DNA of 64,000 nt from Simmondsia chinensis (lineage: Eukaryota > Streptophyta > Magnoliopsida > Caryophyllales > Simmondsiaceae): contig JAGTTD010000008.1 in assembly GCA_018398585.1 (NCBI GenBank), forward strand, positions 28,573,208 to 28,637,207, written 5' to 3'. Under the pieces are notes generated by a model. It had not been told where the DNA came from. It was given only the letters and a program-made list of their open reading frames with translations, and ran no database searches. This document shows, one piece after another, positions 12,957 through 22,559 of the stretch (the first letter of the stretch is position 1; the number at the start of each line of letters is the position of its first letter). A program made the translations under genes and the position numbers.

Positions 12957-13511
12957 GGGATGTAAACAAATAGAGCGTTCGATGAACTACTAGTATTCGA
13001 AATCGATTAGGGCTCATTCATGTTCATTAGGAGAGCTCGATAGCTTATCAAGCCAAGTTCGAGTAGGCTCGATAAGCTTAACGAGTCGAGTTTGAACAAA
13101 GGGTGCTCGGCTCGCTAATATTCACGAATAGTTTCATAAGGGCTCGATATCAGCTCGTTAAGGGATCCTTATCAGCTCGATAATAGTTGGTATTAGTTCA
13201 AAAATGGTTCGACAATAACTTAAAAGGCTCGGCTCGTTAATGAGCTCAACTCGATTGTAAGCTTGGCTCGGTTTCAAACTCGATTGGGCTCGATAATGAG
13301 CTCAACTCTACTTGATAACGAGCTCGACTCGGCTCAATAAGCCTAACGAGCCAAGCTGAGAATTGAAAACACTATGTTCTTATCGAACTGAGTTCGAATA
13401 AGGGTTAGAAATACTCGATAAGAGCTCGGCTCAAACTTGAGCTCAATAAGCCTCATAGAACTCGAGTTCGAACAAGAGGGAGCTCGACTCAGCTTGGCTC
13501 GTTTACACCCC
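12957..13511. mobile_element. hAT-like MITE of the GCTCG-rich type
   Basis: The ends are inverted: GGGATGTAAAC on the left, GTTTACACCCC on the right. The 555-bp interior is packed with alternating words such as GCTCGATAA, GAGCTCGACTCGG and AACGAGCC on both strands, giving extensive self-complementarity. The flanks ATAATTA (12950-12956) and ATAATAG (13512-13518) may be a decayed target duplication. Confidence 0.55.
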
Positions 13512-13524
13512 ATAATAGCCCCCT

Positions 13525-13561
13525 CACTTTTCAAGTAAAAAATATTTTTACTTGGAAAGTG
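13525..13561. repeat. Near-perfect hairpin
   Basis: A 17-bp arm CACTTTTCAAGTAAAAA is followed by a 3-base loop and the complementary arm with one mismatch. It lies just right of the GCTCG-rich element. No role is evident. Confidence 0.6.
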
Positions 13562-13903
13562 CATTCTCATCTTTATCCATTACCCTTACATGCTCATTTT
13601 TAAACTTTAGTGTGTATATATACATGTAGGTTTTTGGGTTACTCTTCTTGGTTTTCTCTACTTTTTTCTTTTACCTTCTCTACTTTACTTACCTCTTTTA
13701 CTCTTATTTCTGTCTCCATGGAAGTCTTTTCCAAGGATCTGCTTTTGGTCATACTTTCTGGGCTTTCTACCAAAATTCCGTGTCGATGTCGTGTCATTTC
13801 TCAGTTTTCCGAGGGCTTTTCCTTCGAGAGGACTTTGTGAGAGAGCAAGCCTGAAATTGCTTTAGGTGACCTGTGGACAACATATTAATACAAAAGGATA
13901 TTG

Positions 13904-13975
13904 GGCCTCTCAAGAGAGGTATGTGGAGTCCTATGTATTGGGCCTCTCAAGAGAGGTATGTTGAGTCCTATGTCT
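13904..13975 (+). repeat. Tandem duplication of about 38 bp inside the F-box pseudogene
   Basis: GGGCCTCTCAAGAGAGGTAT plus GTGGAGTCCTATGT occurs twice in a row with two differences. The unit itself contains a short palindrome, CTCTCAAGAGAG. It probably arose after the gene died. Confidence 0.7.
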
Positions 13976-14344
13976 TGGATTTGCGCTTGCAGAGCCTTGT
14001 GGTTCTTGTCTGATGAAAAGGAGATTTTAGGAATTAGCAATGGTTTAGTTCTGTGTAGAAATACTCCCTACTTCAGGTCCTCGAGATTGGAAATATGTAA
14101 CCCTGCTACTCAAACATATTTCCCTATCGTCCTTCCTAATGGATTTCAATTTTTTGGTTCTTCCCTGAAAATAGTTTTTACTTGTTTTAACGATGCCTCT
14201 TTGTATCCCTTTAACACCATATATTTCTCTTTTTCCTAAATATTGATGCTAACTTTAGAGAAGACTACTGGCCGCTGGATTGGTATTCCTTGTACTTTTT
14301 TGATTGTGGGGCTTGGAGGTAAAAGACACTTATATGCACTAGCG

Positions 14345-14630
14345 TAGAGGTCACCAGTGGGCCGGGTTAGCCCGCCCATTAGGGGCTTTTGCCCCCAATG
14401 TTTGGTGGCCGTTTGGGCTTTATAACTTATTTTATAGCTGTATTTTGTATTTATATTATTATAATTATATTTTTTAATAATTTATAATACATTTAATTTA
14501 TAAAATATATTTGTAATTTTATAATATACTATTATATTATTATAGTTATATTTTTAACAAGTTATAATACATTTCATTTTATAAAATATATTTGTAATTT
14601 TATAAGGTACTATTATAATTGTATTGTATG

Positions 14631-14714
<84 letters not shown>

Positions 14715-14723
14715 ATGTATGTA

Positions 14724-14754
<31 letters not shown>

Positions 14755-14806
14755 AGAAAAAAAAGGAGGGCCGAGCTTAGCCTGGGCCAGCCTAGGGCCA
14801 CCACTA
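14345..14806. mobile_element. Non-autonomous hAT element inserted in the F-box pseudogene
   Basis: A 462-bp insert with inverted ends TAGAGGTCACC and (complement of the right end) TAGTGGTGGCC, continuing into imperfect GGGCC/GGCCC-rich arms. It is flanked by 8-bp direct repeats CACTAGCG (14337-14344) and CACTGGCG (14807-14814), 7 of 8 matching, as expected for hAT. The interior is A/T rich and contains a long (AT)n tract. It has no coding capacity. Confidence 0.7.
14632..14750. repeat. (AT)n and (CTAT)n microsatellite
   Basis: About 40 AT repeats at 14632-14712, then a short bridge and about seven CTAT repeats. It lies inside the hAT element. The poly-Tyr/Ile frame across it is not a gene. 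Confidence 0.9.
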
Positions 14807-15249
14807 CACTGGCGGTAGTTCAGTATATTTCACAAAATCAGTATTTTGTGACAATGTTTATCGAAGTGCAATGAATTGTTCTCTCTTGATTCCCCTTACT
14901 TCTACCCTTACTTGGTAGCTTGGGATGTCGCAGAGGATTATAATTACCTACTATTTTTGCCATCTCATGTTTGCGATGAGGCTGTTTGTTGCTAGTCGTT
15001 GGGTATTTTCTGTCTTGATGATCGTTTGTGCTTGGCCGCCCTTCATGGCCTTGTCCTTACTCTATGGGTGTTGGAGGATAAGCGAGACTTGGAGTCCTGG
15101 GTTTTGCTACGAATTATATTCTTCAATATATGCATCCAGACGGGCAACATAATGTTGGGATTACGGGGTATCTAGTAATGGACCATCGTTTAATCTTTTC
15201 TAACGGGTTTGGAGTGTATTCTTATCACTTTTCTAGTTCCGAACACTGA

Positions 15250-15739
15250 AGGCTTCAGATCATATGCCCTCATGGTTATGGAGAATGGGCGCGGTTCCAA
15301 GCGTATTGGGGTTCGCTTGTGGTTCTTCCATAGCTTCCCAAGGACTATTCTTTGACAACCCCTTTTGAGGGACTTTAGCTGAGCTTGGCCATGTAATTTC
15401 TAAGTGTACCATGGTATCTTGGGTTTACAAGATTTTGTTTCCCTTTTTTGTACTTAGCTTTATAGTGTTTGCTGTATATTATAGTATGCTGCTTTTGTCC
15501 GGGGAGTTTTTTGATCTCTTTAGTCCCTAGTGTATTTTATACTTTTCGCGCATTAGTGGTGATACTTTTCTTGTATTATTCATGTGACATAAGAAGAACC
15601 TTTGTTTTTAGCACCGTTATTGGGAAATTCTCTTTGTAATTTCAGATTTTGGATATTACTCGGATGTCGGTGGTATTTTAGTTTTCGTTTCCCATTCTAA
15701 GAGGTGTGTCATATAGTCTATATTGTTATATGTGACACT
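15250..15739. other. No recognisable gene
   Basis: The stretch between the F-box pseudogene and the tandem array has stops in all frames and no motif I recognise. It grades into the first degenerate repeat units. Confidence 0.5.
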
Positions 15740-16705
15740 TAAACCAAGCTCGGTAAGTTGGTTATACAGCCCTTTGGAGCTATTCTAGGTCCCGGGGCAT
15801 GTCATACAGCCCCGATGTAAATGTAACTTATAATGCCTAAACTGAGTCTATGGGACGTGTCACACAGTCTCGTATAAATACAACTTATAACGCCTAAACT
15901 GAGTCTCGGAGGCGCATCACACAACCTCCACTTTGAATACAACTTATAACGCTTAAATTGAGTCTTGGGGGTGCGTCACACAGCCTCTGGTATAAATACA
16001 ACTTATAATGCCGAAACTGAGTCTCAGGAGCGTCACACAGCCCCTGGTATAAATACAACTTATAACACCTAAACTAAGTCCTGGGGGAGGGTCACACAGC
16101 CCCAGGTACAAATACAATTTATAATGCCTAAACTGAGTCTCAGGTGCATGTCACATAGCCCCTCGGTATACATACAACTTATTACACCTAAACTGAGTCT
16201 CGCAGGGGCATGTCACAGAGCCCCGGTATAAATACAACTTATAACACCTAAACTGAGTCTCGGGGGCACGTCACATAGCCCTCGGTATAAATACAACTTA
16301 TAACGCCTAAATTGAGTCTCGGAGGCGTCACAGAGCCCCAGGTATAAATACAACTTATAACGCCTAAACTGAGTCTCGGGCGTGTCACACAGCCCTCGGT
16401 ATAAATACAACCTATAACCCCTAAACTGAGTTTGGGGGGTGGGGCGTCACACAGCCCCTTGGTATAAATACAACTTATAACGCCTAAACTAAGTCTTGAA
16501 GATGCGTCACACTGGCCCTGGTATAAATACAACTTATATTGCCTAAATTGAGTCTCGGGGTGCGTCACACTGCCCTCGGTATAAATACAATTTATAATGC
16601 CTAAACTAAGTCTCGAGGCGCGTCACATAACCCCCGGTATAAATAAAACTTATAACTAGTAAACTAAGTCTCGAGGATGTGTCACACAGCCCTCGGTAAA
16701 TGCAC
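15740..16705. repeat. Tandem array, unit about 59 bp, around 15 copies
   Basis: The unit consensus runs CCTAAACTGAGTCTCGG, then GCGTCACACAGCCC, then GGTATAAATACAACTTATAA. Spacing between successive CAACTTATAA words is 57-62 bp (for example 15881, 15940, 15999, 16056). Copies are diverged and the leftmost (15740-15830) are the most degenerate. Each unit carries a TATAAATA word. Reverse-strand frames across the array only reflect periodicity. Confidence 0.9.
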
Positions 16706-16939
16706 ATGCCGGGCATGTCCCCAATGGCTCGCCTTGCCTCTCTAGGGCCCTGGGTTCAGCAGCAGTTTTCTTCGCTGGGGCGCCCCACTTGGCTCGCCCA
16801 TCCTCCTTAGCCCTTTCTCTCTCTATATATAGTTTTTTTTCTCTCTCTTTCCTTGACCTTTGACTTTAGCTCGGACCTTAGAGCTATGCTGGGTCCCCTT
16901 ACTTCTCGTTCTTTTCTTGACCCATTTTCACGTGCGTTT

Positions 16940-16975
<36 letters not shown>

Positions 16976-18048
16976 ATTCTCCTCACTTCATTTTTCAGTT
17001 CTTCTTCCATCTTTTGTTATCTCGGGTGTATTGCTTTCTCGAGGTATTTCTTTTGTCTCCATTTCTATCTCCTTTTTTTTTCTTGAGTTTTTAGGGTTTG
17101 TAGTTTGGGGAGATGTTAATTTGTGAAGTTGGAGATATGTTTTTAATGCGATGTGTTTCGCCGATAGTGGTTGAGGTGTATATTTAACTCGATTTTTGAA
17201 TTTATAACTAGTACATGCTTTTAATCTCTAATTCGCAGCTTTGAAGTACGTTGTTTGGGTATGGTATGAGGTTATTGTTGGCGAAACCTTGGGTGTGCTT
17301 TGTGTGCGATTGGGAATGAGAAAGATCTAATTTCATAGCAGCTTATTAAGATTTCAGTAGGAAATGCTTGAAGAGCTATCATCTGAAAACTTAAATGGTT
17401 GATTTTGATTTCGTAGTTTTAGTTTATCTAGCGTGGGTTGCGAATTTGGCTGGAGCGTATTTTGGATAGTGGTTTTGGGGTTTAGTTTAAGTTGTGAATT
17501 TAAAGAAAAAGGTGGAACTTCCCCGACTGGACTATCGTTTGCTTGGGCATTACTTTTGCTAGGTTTCCATTTGTAGACATTTTTTTCCCCCCGATGTTTC
17601 CCTTTCTTTAGCTACTTTCCTGCTATAAAATGCCCGAAGAGGGTCAAACAGGATGAACCTGGAAAATCCGACGCTAACTAAATAATTGGAGGACTTTTTA
17701 GCCCCCATTAACCAAAATGTGTTTGTTTCATTCTTGTTGAATTTACCTATTTTTGGTTAAAGCACCATACGAGCTCATAAATATATTTTCTTTTTTAGTT
17801 TAACTCTTTGGGAAAAGTTTACTGTATATTGACATGGTGTGGGGTAGGGGTTAGACAAGAGATTCGGCGCGATGGGCTCGCGAGGATGGTGGTGGCCCTT
17901 CGGATATCCCCTCTCACTTTCAACCCGATGCTGCTTTCTTTAACATCGATGCTAATCTTTGTGCCCTTTTCCCCAAGCCTGTGAATGCTAGGCCTTCTAA
18001 AGGGTTTCTTCTTAAGTATCAAGGAGTAGGAGGGATGCGTACCTTTCG
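16706..18048. other. Intergenic stretch with pyrimidine-rich tracts
   Basis: A TATATATA word at about 16826 is followed by CT-rich DNA and a long T-run at about 16942-16973. This resembles promoter and leader sequence of a decayed LTR element that could have driven the coding remnant downstream, but no LTR pair was found. Nothing else is recognisable. Confidence 0.35.
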
Positions 18049-19310
18049 CAAAAAGTATTAATTTCCACATTACCACGACATTTGGTTTCCAACTAAGGAC
18101 GAATCCCCGCTTTTTCCTTCTCATCATGGTTGTTTTGCGATTTTTATCAAAGCCTTGAATGCAGGACTCCGATTCCCCATTCCCCACTTTATATCTTGTA
18201 CTATGTCAAGCTATTCAGTGTGTCCTTCCCAGCTGACTTCAAATAGTTTGAGGAGGGTCTACGGGCTTGTTTTGGCTTGTTTTGTAAATGGTTTTGAATT
18301 AACCGATCCTATTTTTGATTAACTATTTAAGATTAAGCAAACTCAAAACAACATTATTTTTAAGAGTCGAAGCGGCTCAATTTTTATATGTGATAACTCT
18401 TCAAATGTTAAAAATAAGTTCATATGGGTTCGTCCACCTACTCTTCCTGACTATGTAGTAGTTTGGGGTGACCTAGTCTGCCCCCACAAGCCACACACTA
18501 GTCACTTTATCAGTGTAGATTGGGCCATCATTCACTATTTTCATAGAGATGTGTGGGAGATTCGCTTTTTGGCCACCCGAGCCCTTCTCAAGCAAGAAAT
18601 CGTGCTTGGTAAGGTAGGGCTTAGTATGAAGCCTTTCTCGGGTACTTTTTTGTTCTTGTTGTCAAGAAGACTTGTCGTTATTCATCATCATTTTTTTTTT
18701 CGTCTTTTTCCTTTATTCTTCTCTTCCATGACTTTTAAATTTTTCTTGAGTTTCAGTTGACGAATTAGCTAATCCTACATCACTACCTTCTTCGCCCTGG
18801 AACCCACTACCAGTAGTTCTTATCCAAGTCAAACCGACACTAAGCCGGTGCTCTTGATGGTGACTAGTCAGGCCTCGCTCGTGGATCCCACTTCGCAGGG
18901 ATTGTCGGAGAGCGGGCTCGTCAGACCTCAGCTTCATCAGTTGATGGGGTCATCTCAATCACCTTTAAGGGGCCCCCCTTCCCGCCGAAGCGCTTCCTTT
19001 CTCCTAAGGAATATTAAGGAGAGACAAGGTCGCAGTTGTTCCTGTACTCCTACAGCTTCTTCAATCCCAATTTCCACAACTGAACATGCTTCAGTCCCTG
19101 TTCTTTCTTTGTCAGTTCTAATCGTTCCTTCCAAGGAAGATCCCAAAGTTATAACTGCACCTATAGCTAAAAATACGAGTGTTTTTCGCATAGTTGTCAC
19201 CCCGTCTTCTGTTTCGAACTTCGAGGCGTTATGTCGTAATTTTTAGATGATCTTACAACACTTCGGGCTTCTCAAGAGGGCTCCTCCCTTATGATTGAGG
19301 TAGTTTTAAA
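18049..19310 (+). pseudogene. Decayed plant transposon-type coding region
   Basis: A mostly open frame runs from about 18049 to 18640 with only a few stops. It carries GCFAIFIKALNAGLRFPIPHF, then PSQLTSNSLRRVYGLVLACF, then FKSRSGSIFICDN and a Trp-rich stretch WVRPPTLPDYVVVWGDL. This resembles the N-terminal region annotated in plants as 'putative gypsy type transposon' proteins, in which such a GLRFPL...PSQL pattern opens the domain; the match is from memory and needs a profile search. A Ser/Pro-rich region follows (18770-19245). It is broken by TAA near 18322 and has no convincing start. Confidence 0.4.
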
Positions 19311-19429
19311 GTAGTCTCTTAATTAATCTTTCTTGTATGTGTATATACTTTAATCCTGCGTATTTCTGTTGAGGTCTCTTATTTGTGCAATGTGTTACCG
19401 CCTTTACCTTTGTGTGTACTGCTGGGACG

Positions 19430-19640
19430 CAAGGTCATACCTTTGAGAAGGTGAGATATTAACGTCGCACCTTGAATGCGGTGTTGTGCTTTTAAATAGG
19501 TAGCATATTAATGCTGCACTTTTGGGTGGGTGATCTGATAATATTGCATCCCCGAATAGGTGGCATGTTAATGTCGCACCTTTGAGTGGGTGATCCGATA
19601 ATGTTGCACCCCTGAACGGGTGGCATGTTAATGTTGTTCT
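19430..19640. repeat. Tandem repeat, unit about 60 bp, three copies
   Basis: GGTGGCATGTTAATGTCGCACC and GTGGGTGATCCGATAATGTTGC alternate; the GCAT.TTAATG word recurs at about 19503, 19563 and 19623. Copies are about 80% alike by eye. Confidence 0.7.
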
Positions 19641-20329
19641 TGGCATTAGTAATAAAGAGCATATACCGGCAGATATTACAGTTAAGACTGAAAGAAACTG
19701 TTGGGCCCTTGTACGAAGGTACATAATTTTCCTTCACTGCCTGAACAAGTATAGCTATATACCTTCCTAAATTTCTAAGGTGAGTTGTGTGTCTCGTGAG
19801 AGTTAAGAGAATCCTCACGTAACTATGAAAACCTTTCTCTTTTCTTTTTTGAATTTTCTAGGAAAAGGCAGCCGAAAGATAACGCCAACACAATGACAAT
19901 TGTCAATCTATGTGTCCCCACTCTAGGACCATAGGTTTGGTGTGGTTCATAACCTGTAATATGCTATGACTCGACTCATTTTCTAGAGCTAAACCTTTGG
20001 GGGTCTCTGTTGGGGGTAGCTTTGTGAACGGTACTCGAATGCAACAACTGGTTAGTTGACTCTGCCCTTGAAAAGGGGAGTGAGGCATGACACTTAAAAG
20101 CCTTTGGGAGCAACCGCTTAGATCCTTGACCATACAAGCACAAAAAAATGGGGTTAACATGCATTGTGCACACGTAGTTCGCAGTGTGTAATATAAAGTT
20201 TCTACAATAGTTGCTTGAGTTTTATTAACATGTTACACCAAATTTCCATTAAGGCATTACATTTCATCTCCTACTCCCTATTTTTTTTTTACTCTACTAG
20301 CCTAGGGATAGTACCTTCGTAGGTTGTGC
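19641..20329. other. No recognisable gene; possible LTR of the adjacent minus-strand gypsy element
   Basis: It lies directly downstream (in minus-strand sense) of the gypsy integrase, where a 3' LTR would be expected. No clear TG...CA ends or partner copy right of 26230 were found by eye. Confidence 0.3.
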
Positions 20330-20402
20330 GCGTTCCAACTATAGGGTAATTCTGTCCCATCCATCCACTAAAGTTGATAGCTACCTTCCTTTAACACTTG
20401 GG

Positions 20403-21570
20403 TCACCCTATAGCGGCCTTCCTAGTTTGATGCAAACTTCCCCATGCTAGGTCCTTTTCCGTAAACTTGTACACCCCGTAGCAGTAGGCACCTAGTTGGA
20501 AACTCTGTAGCCCGACTCTTCGGTTAAAGTAGGCGGATATTCTTCGCTTTTGCGCTGCCATTATGACCAGGGCTTCCTCTCTAACTTCCTCGATTAGGTC
20601 TAACGATCCCTTCAAAGCTTCTTTGTTAGTCAAGGGATGATAATGCTTGATGTGAAAAGTTGCATTGTGTATCTCACCGGGTAGGACGGCTTCCGCCCCA
20701 GCATGAAGGGGGTTTCTTCTGTTGCCACTTTAACCATTGTTCGAAAGGACCAGGGAGTACTAAGAAGTTCGTGTACCCACTTGCCCTTAGCTTCATCAAG
20801 CCATTTCCTTAGGCCTTTCAGAATTTCTTTATTGGTAGCTTCAGCTTGGCCATTACTCTGTGGGTGAGCCACTACAGCAAAATGGAGGTTGATCCTGACC
20901 TCCTTGCAATAAGCCTGGAATTGTGCTGTGTTGAACTGTTAACCATTGTTAGCTATCAAGATTTGCGGCACCCCAAAGCGAGTAATGATGTTTTTCTACA
21001 AAAACCGTTGTGTAACTTGGTCTTTTATCTTAGCCACAGGCTTCACTTCGACTCATTTGCTAAAGTAATCAATAGCAACTACCAAGAATTTCCTTTGCTC
21101 CAAGGCTATAGGGAAGGCTCCCAATATGTCCATCCCCAATTGTGTGAAAGGTATTGGGCTAATAAGAGGGTATAGAGGTGTGGGGGGGAACATGATGTAT
21201 TAAAGCAAATCTTTGATAGGTATCACATCGATGCACTAAATTTTAGCATCACTTTTCAAGGTGGGCCAAAAGTACCCTGTGTGGAGGACTTTGTTGGCCA
21301 GATCATATCCCCCAATATGCCCCCCCGCATTCTCTGCCATAAATTTCTTCCAGGATGTCACGCCCTTCAACTTTTTCCACACATTTTAACAGCAGATGGG
21401 AGAATGACCGCATGTACATTTGCCCCTCTATAATCACGAAACGCGATGCTTGGCATCTTAACTTTTTGTCCTTGAGGGCATTTCTTGTTTCACCCTCCAA
21501 TTGATATAGTCTATTATCTAATTAATCCAGCTGGACGTTTCCTCAATGCTGCATACCATTGGTACCATAG
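20403..21570 (-). pseudogene. gypsy integrase remnant (element A)
   Basis: The minus strand shows the zinc-finger side (ASRFVIIEGQMYMRS...LLKCV, 21500-21303), the catalytic Glu region HPQSNGQAEATNKEILKGL (near 20870) and the C-terminal DLIEEVREEALVIMAAQKRR followed by YFNRRV near 20560. Stops and frameshifts separate the pieces. Integrase would join element cDNA to the host genome; this copy cannot. Confidence 0.75.
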
Positions 21571-22308
21571 TGTCACGGGACGGTTTTTGACACCCTTGTC
21601 AACCCCGTGCGCCACTTAACTTCACTCCGAAAGTACCTCGCTAAGTCAGGCTCCTCGTTAATCCGAAGGTTGTGTTTATGCGGAATAAAGGCAAAAGAGT
21701 GTTTTGGAACAAAGGAAATAGAGTCACAATAACAATGCAAGTACACGTTTAAAGAGACAAAGAGCTTGGATTAATTTGGGTGAGTTTGGACACCCTTGGC
21801 AATTGCCAACACTTTATTATATATACTCAAGGATATTTACAAGGGGTATGAACCGTGTGTATTTCCCAAGGGGCACGGTTCATTACCTAGGAGACATGAA
21901 TAATAAATAGGTATATGAATGCTAGTCTAAATACATGGAATATTAAATGGACAAAATTGGGTGCACTCCCCCTTGCCTTAGCCGTGTCAATGGACCGTGT
22001 GAGAGGTCAAGAGACACGCCTCCTCAAGCTAGGGACGCGACCTTTGGGGAAGGGCATGGGCGCCCGTGTCCGGTCCGTGTCTGGGCCTTGTCAAGTGCCC
22101 AGGGACGCGTCCCAGACACTGTCAGGCGCGACCCAGACCTTGTCAAGGGCCCAGGGACGCGACTCAACGGTGTCAAGCGACATGCCTTTCCATTACATAC
22201 ACGCATTAAGTAAAACTAAGGAAAAATAAGGAAGGCCTAGTACTTCCTAGGGCCTTCTAGTACATTATCGAAAATAAAAAAGTACTATAATATTGGCGGT
22301 CCGTGACA
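21571..22308. mobile_element. Solo-LTR-like insertion in element A
   Basis: A 738-bp block begins TGTCACGGGACGG and ends GGCGGTCCGTGACA, so the ends are TG...CA and inverted (TGTCACGG). It is flanked by ATAG on both sides (21567-21570, 22309-22312). It splits the gypsy pol between RNase H and integrase. There is no coding capacity. The G/C-rich part at 22030-22170 has short internal repeats (GGGACGCG, CCAGACCTTGTCAAG). It could be a solo LTR or a TRIM-like element. Confidence 0.55.
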
Positions 22309-22559
22309 ATAGACTCTTTAGATGCACTTTGTTGTTTTAGTATTATCTTCATCCCCGTACAAAGATCTTGGTACGAGCTAGCCAACTGGCTTAACTCATT
22401 ACAATTCTCCCTTCATTCTATATACTGCACCTTCACCTTTATCGGTTCTCCCACGAGTTTGCGAAAGGCTTTTAGGTACTTGATCATGCTAGGGTCTCGG
22501 GCCTTGTACTCCCTATTTATTTGGCTCACTACTATCTTCGAGTCACTGTAAATTGTCAT

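Larger units (their letters stand above)
13718..15249 (+). pseudogene. F-box / F-box-associated (FBA) domain protein pseudogene
   Basis: F-box proteins are the substrate-recognition subunits of SCF ubiquitin ligases. ATG at 13718 opens a recognisable F-box (SKDLLLVILSGL, then a Cys/Arg-rich CRCRVIS), stopped by TGA at 13838. FBA-type motifs follow: ILGISNGLVLC and ICNPATQTYFPIVLP at about 14020-14140, then LVAWDVAEDYNYLLFLP near 14912, LCLAALHGLVLTLWVLEDK near 15027, and IFSNGFGVYSYHFSS after a frameshift near 15190, ending TGA at 15247. Stops (13838, about 14990), a frameshift and an internal duplication at 13904-13975 make it non-functional. A 462-bp transposon is inserted at 14345. The order of F-box then FBA with this spacing makes the family call firm; the exact paralogue is unknown. 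Confidence 0.75.

Noticed and set aside
14624..14818. Poly-Tyr/Ile small protein
   Set aside because: A translation of the (AT)n microsatellite inside a transposon.
15740..16705. CRISPR-like array
   Set aside because: Units are contiguous and degenerate with no unique spacers, and the genome is eukaryotic. It is an ordinary tandem repeat.
16853..17126. Small Phe-rich membrane proteins
   Set aside because: The hydrophobic stretch is only the T-run; there is no conserved domain.
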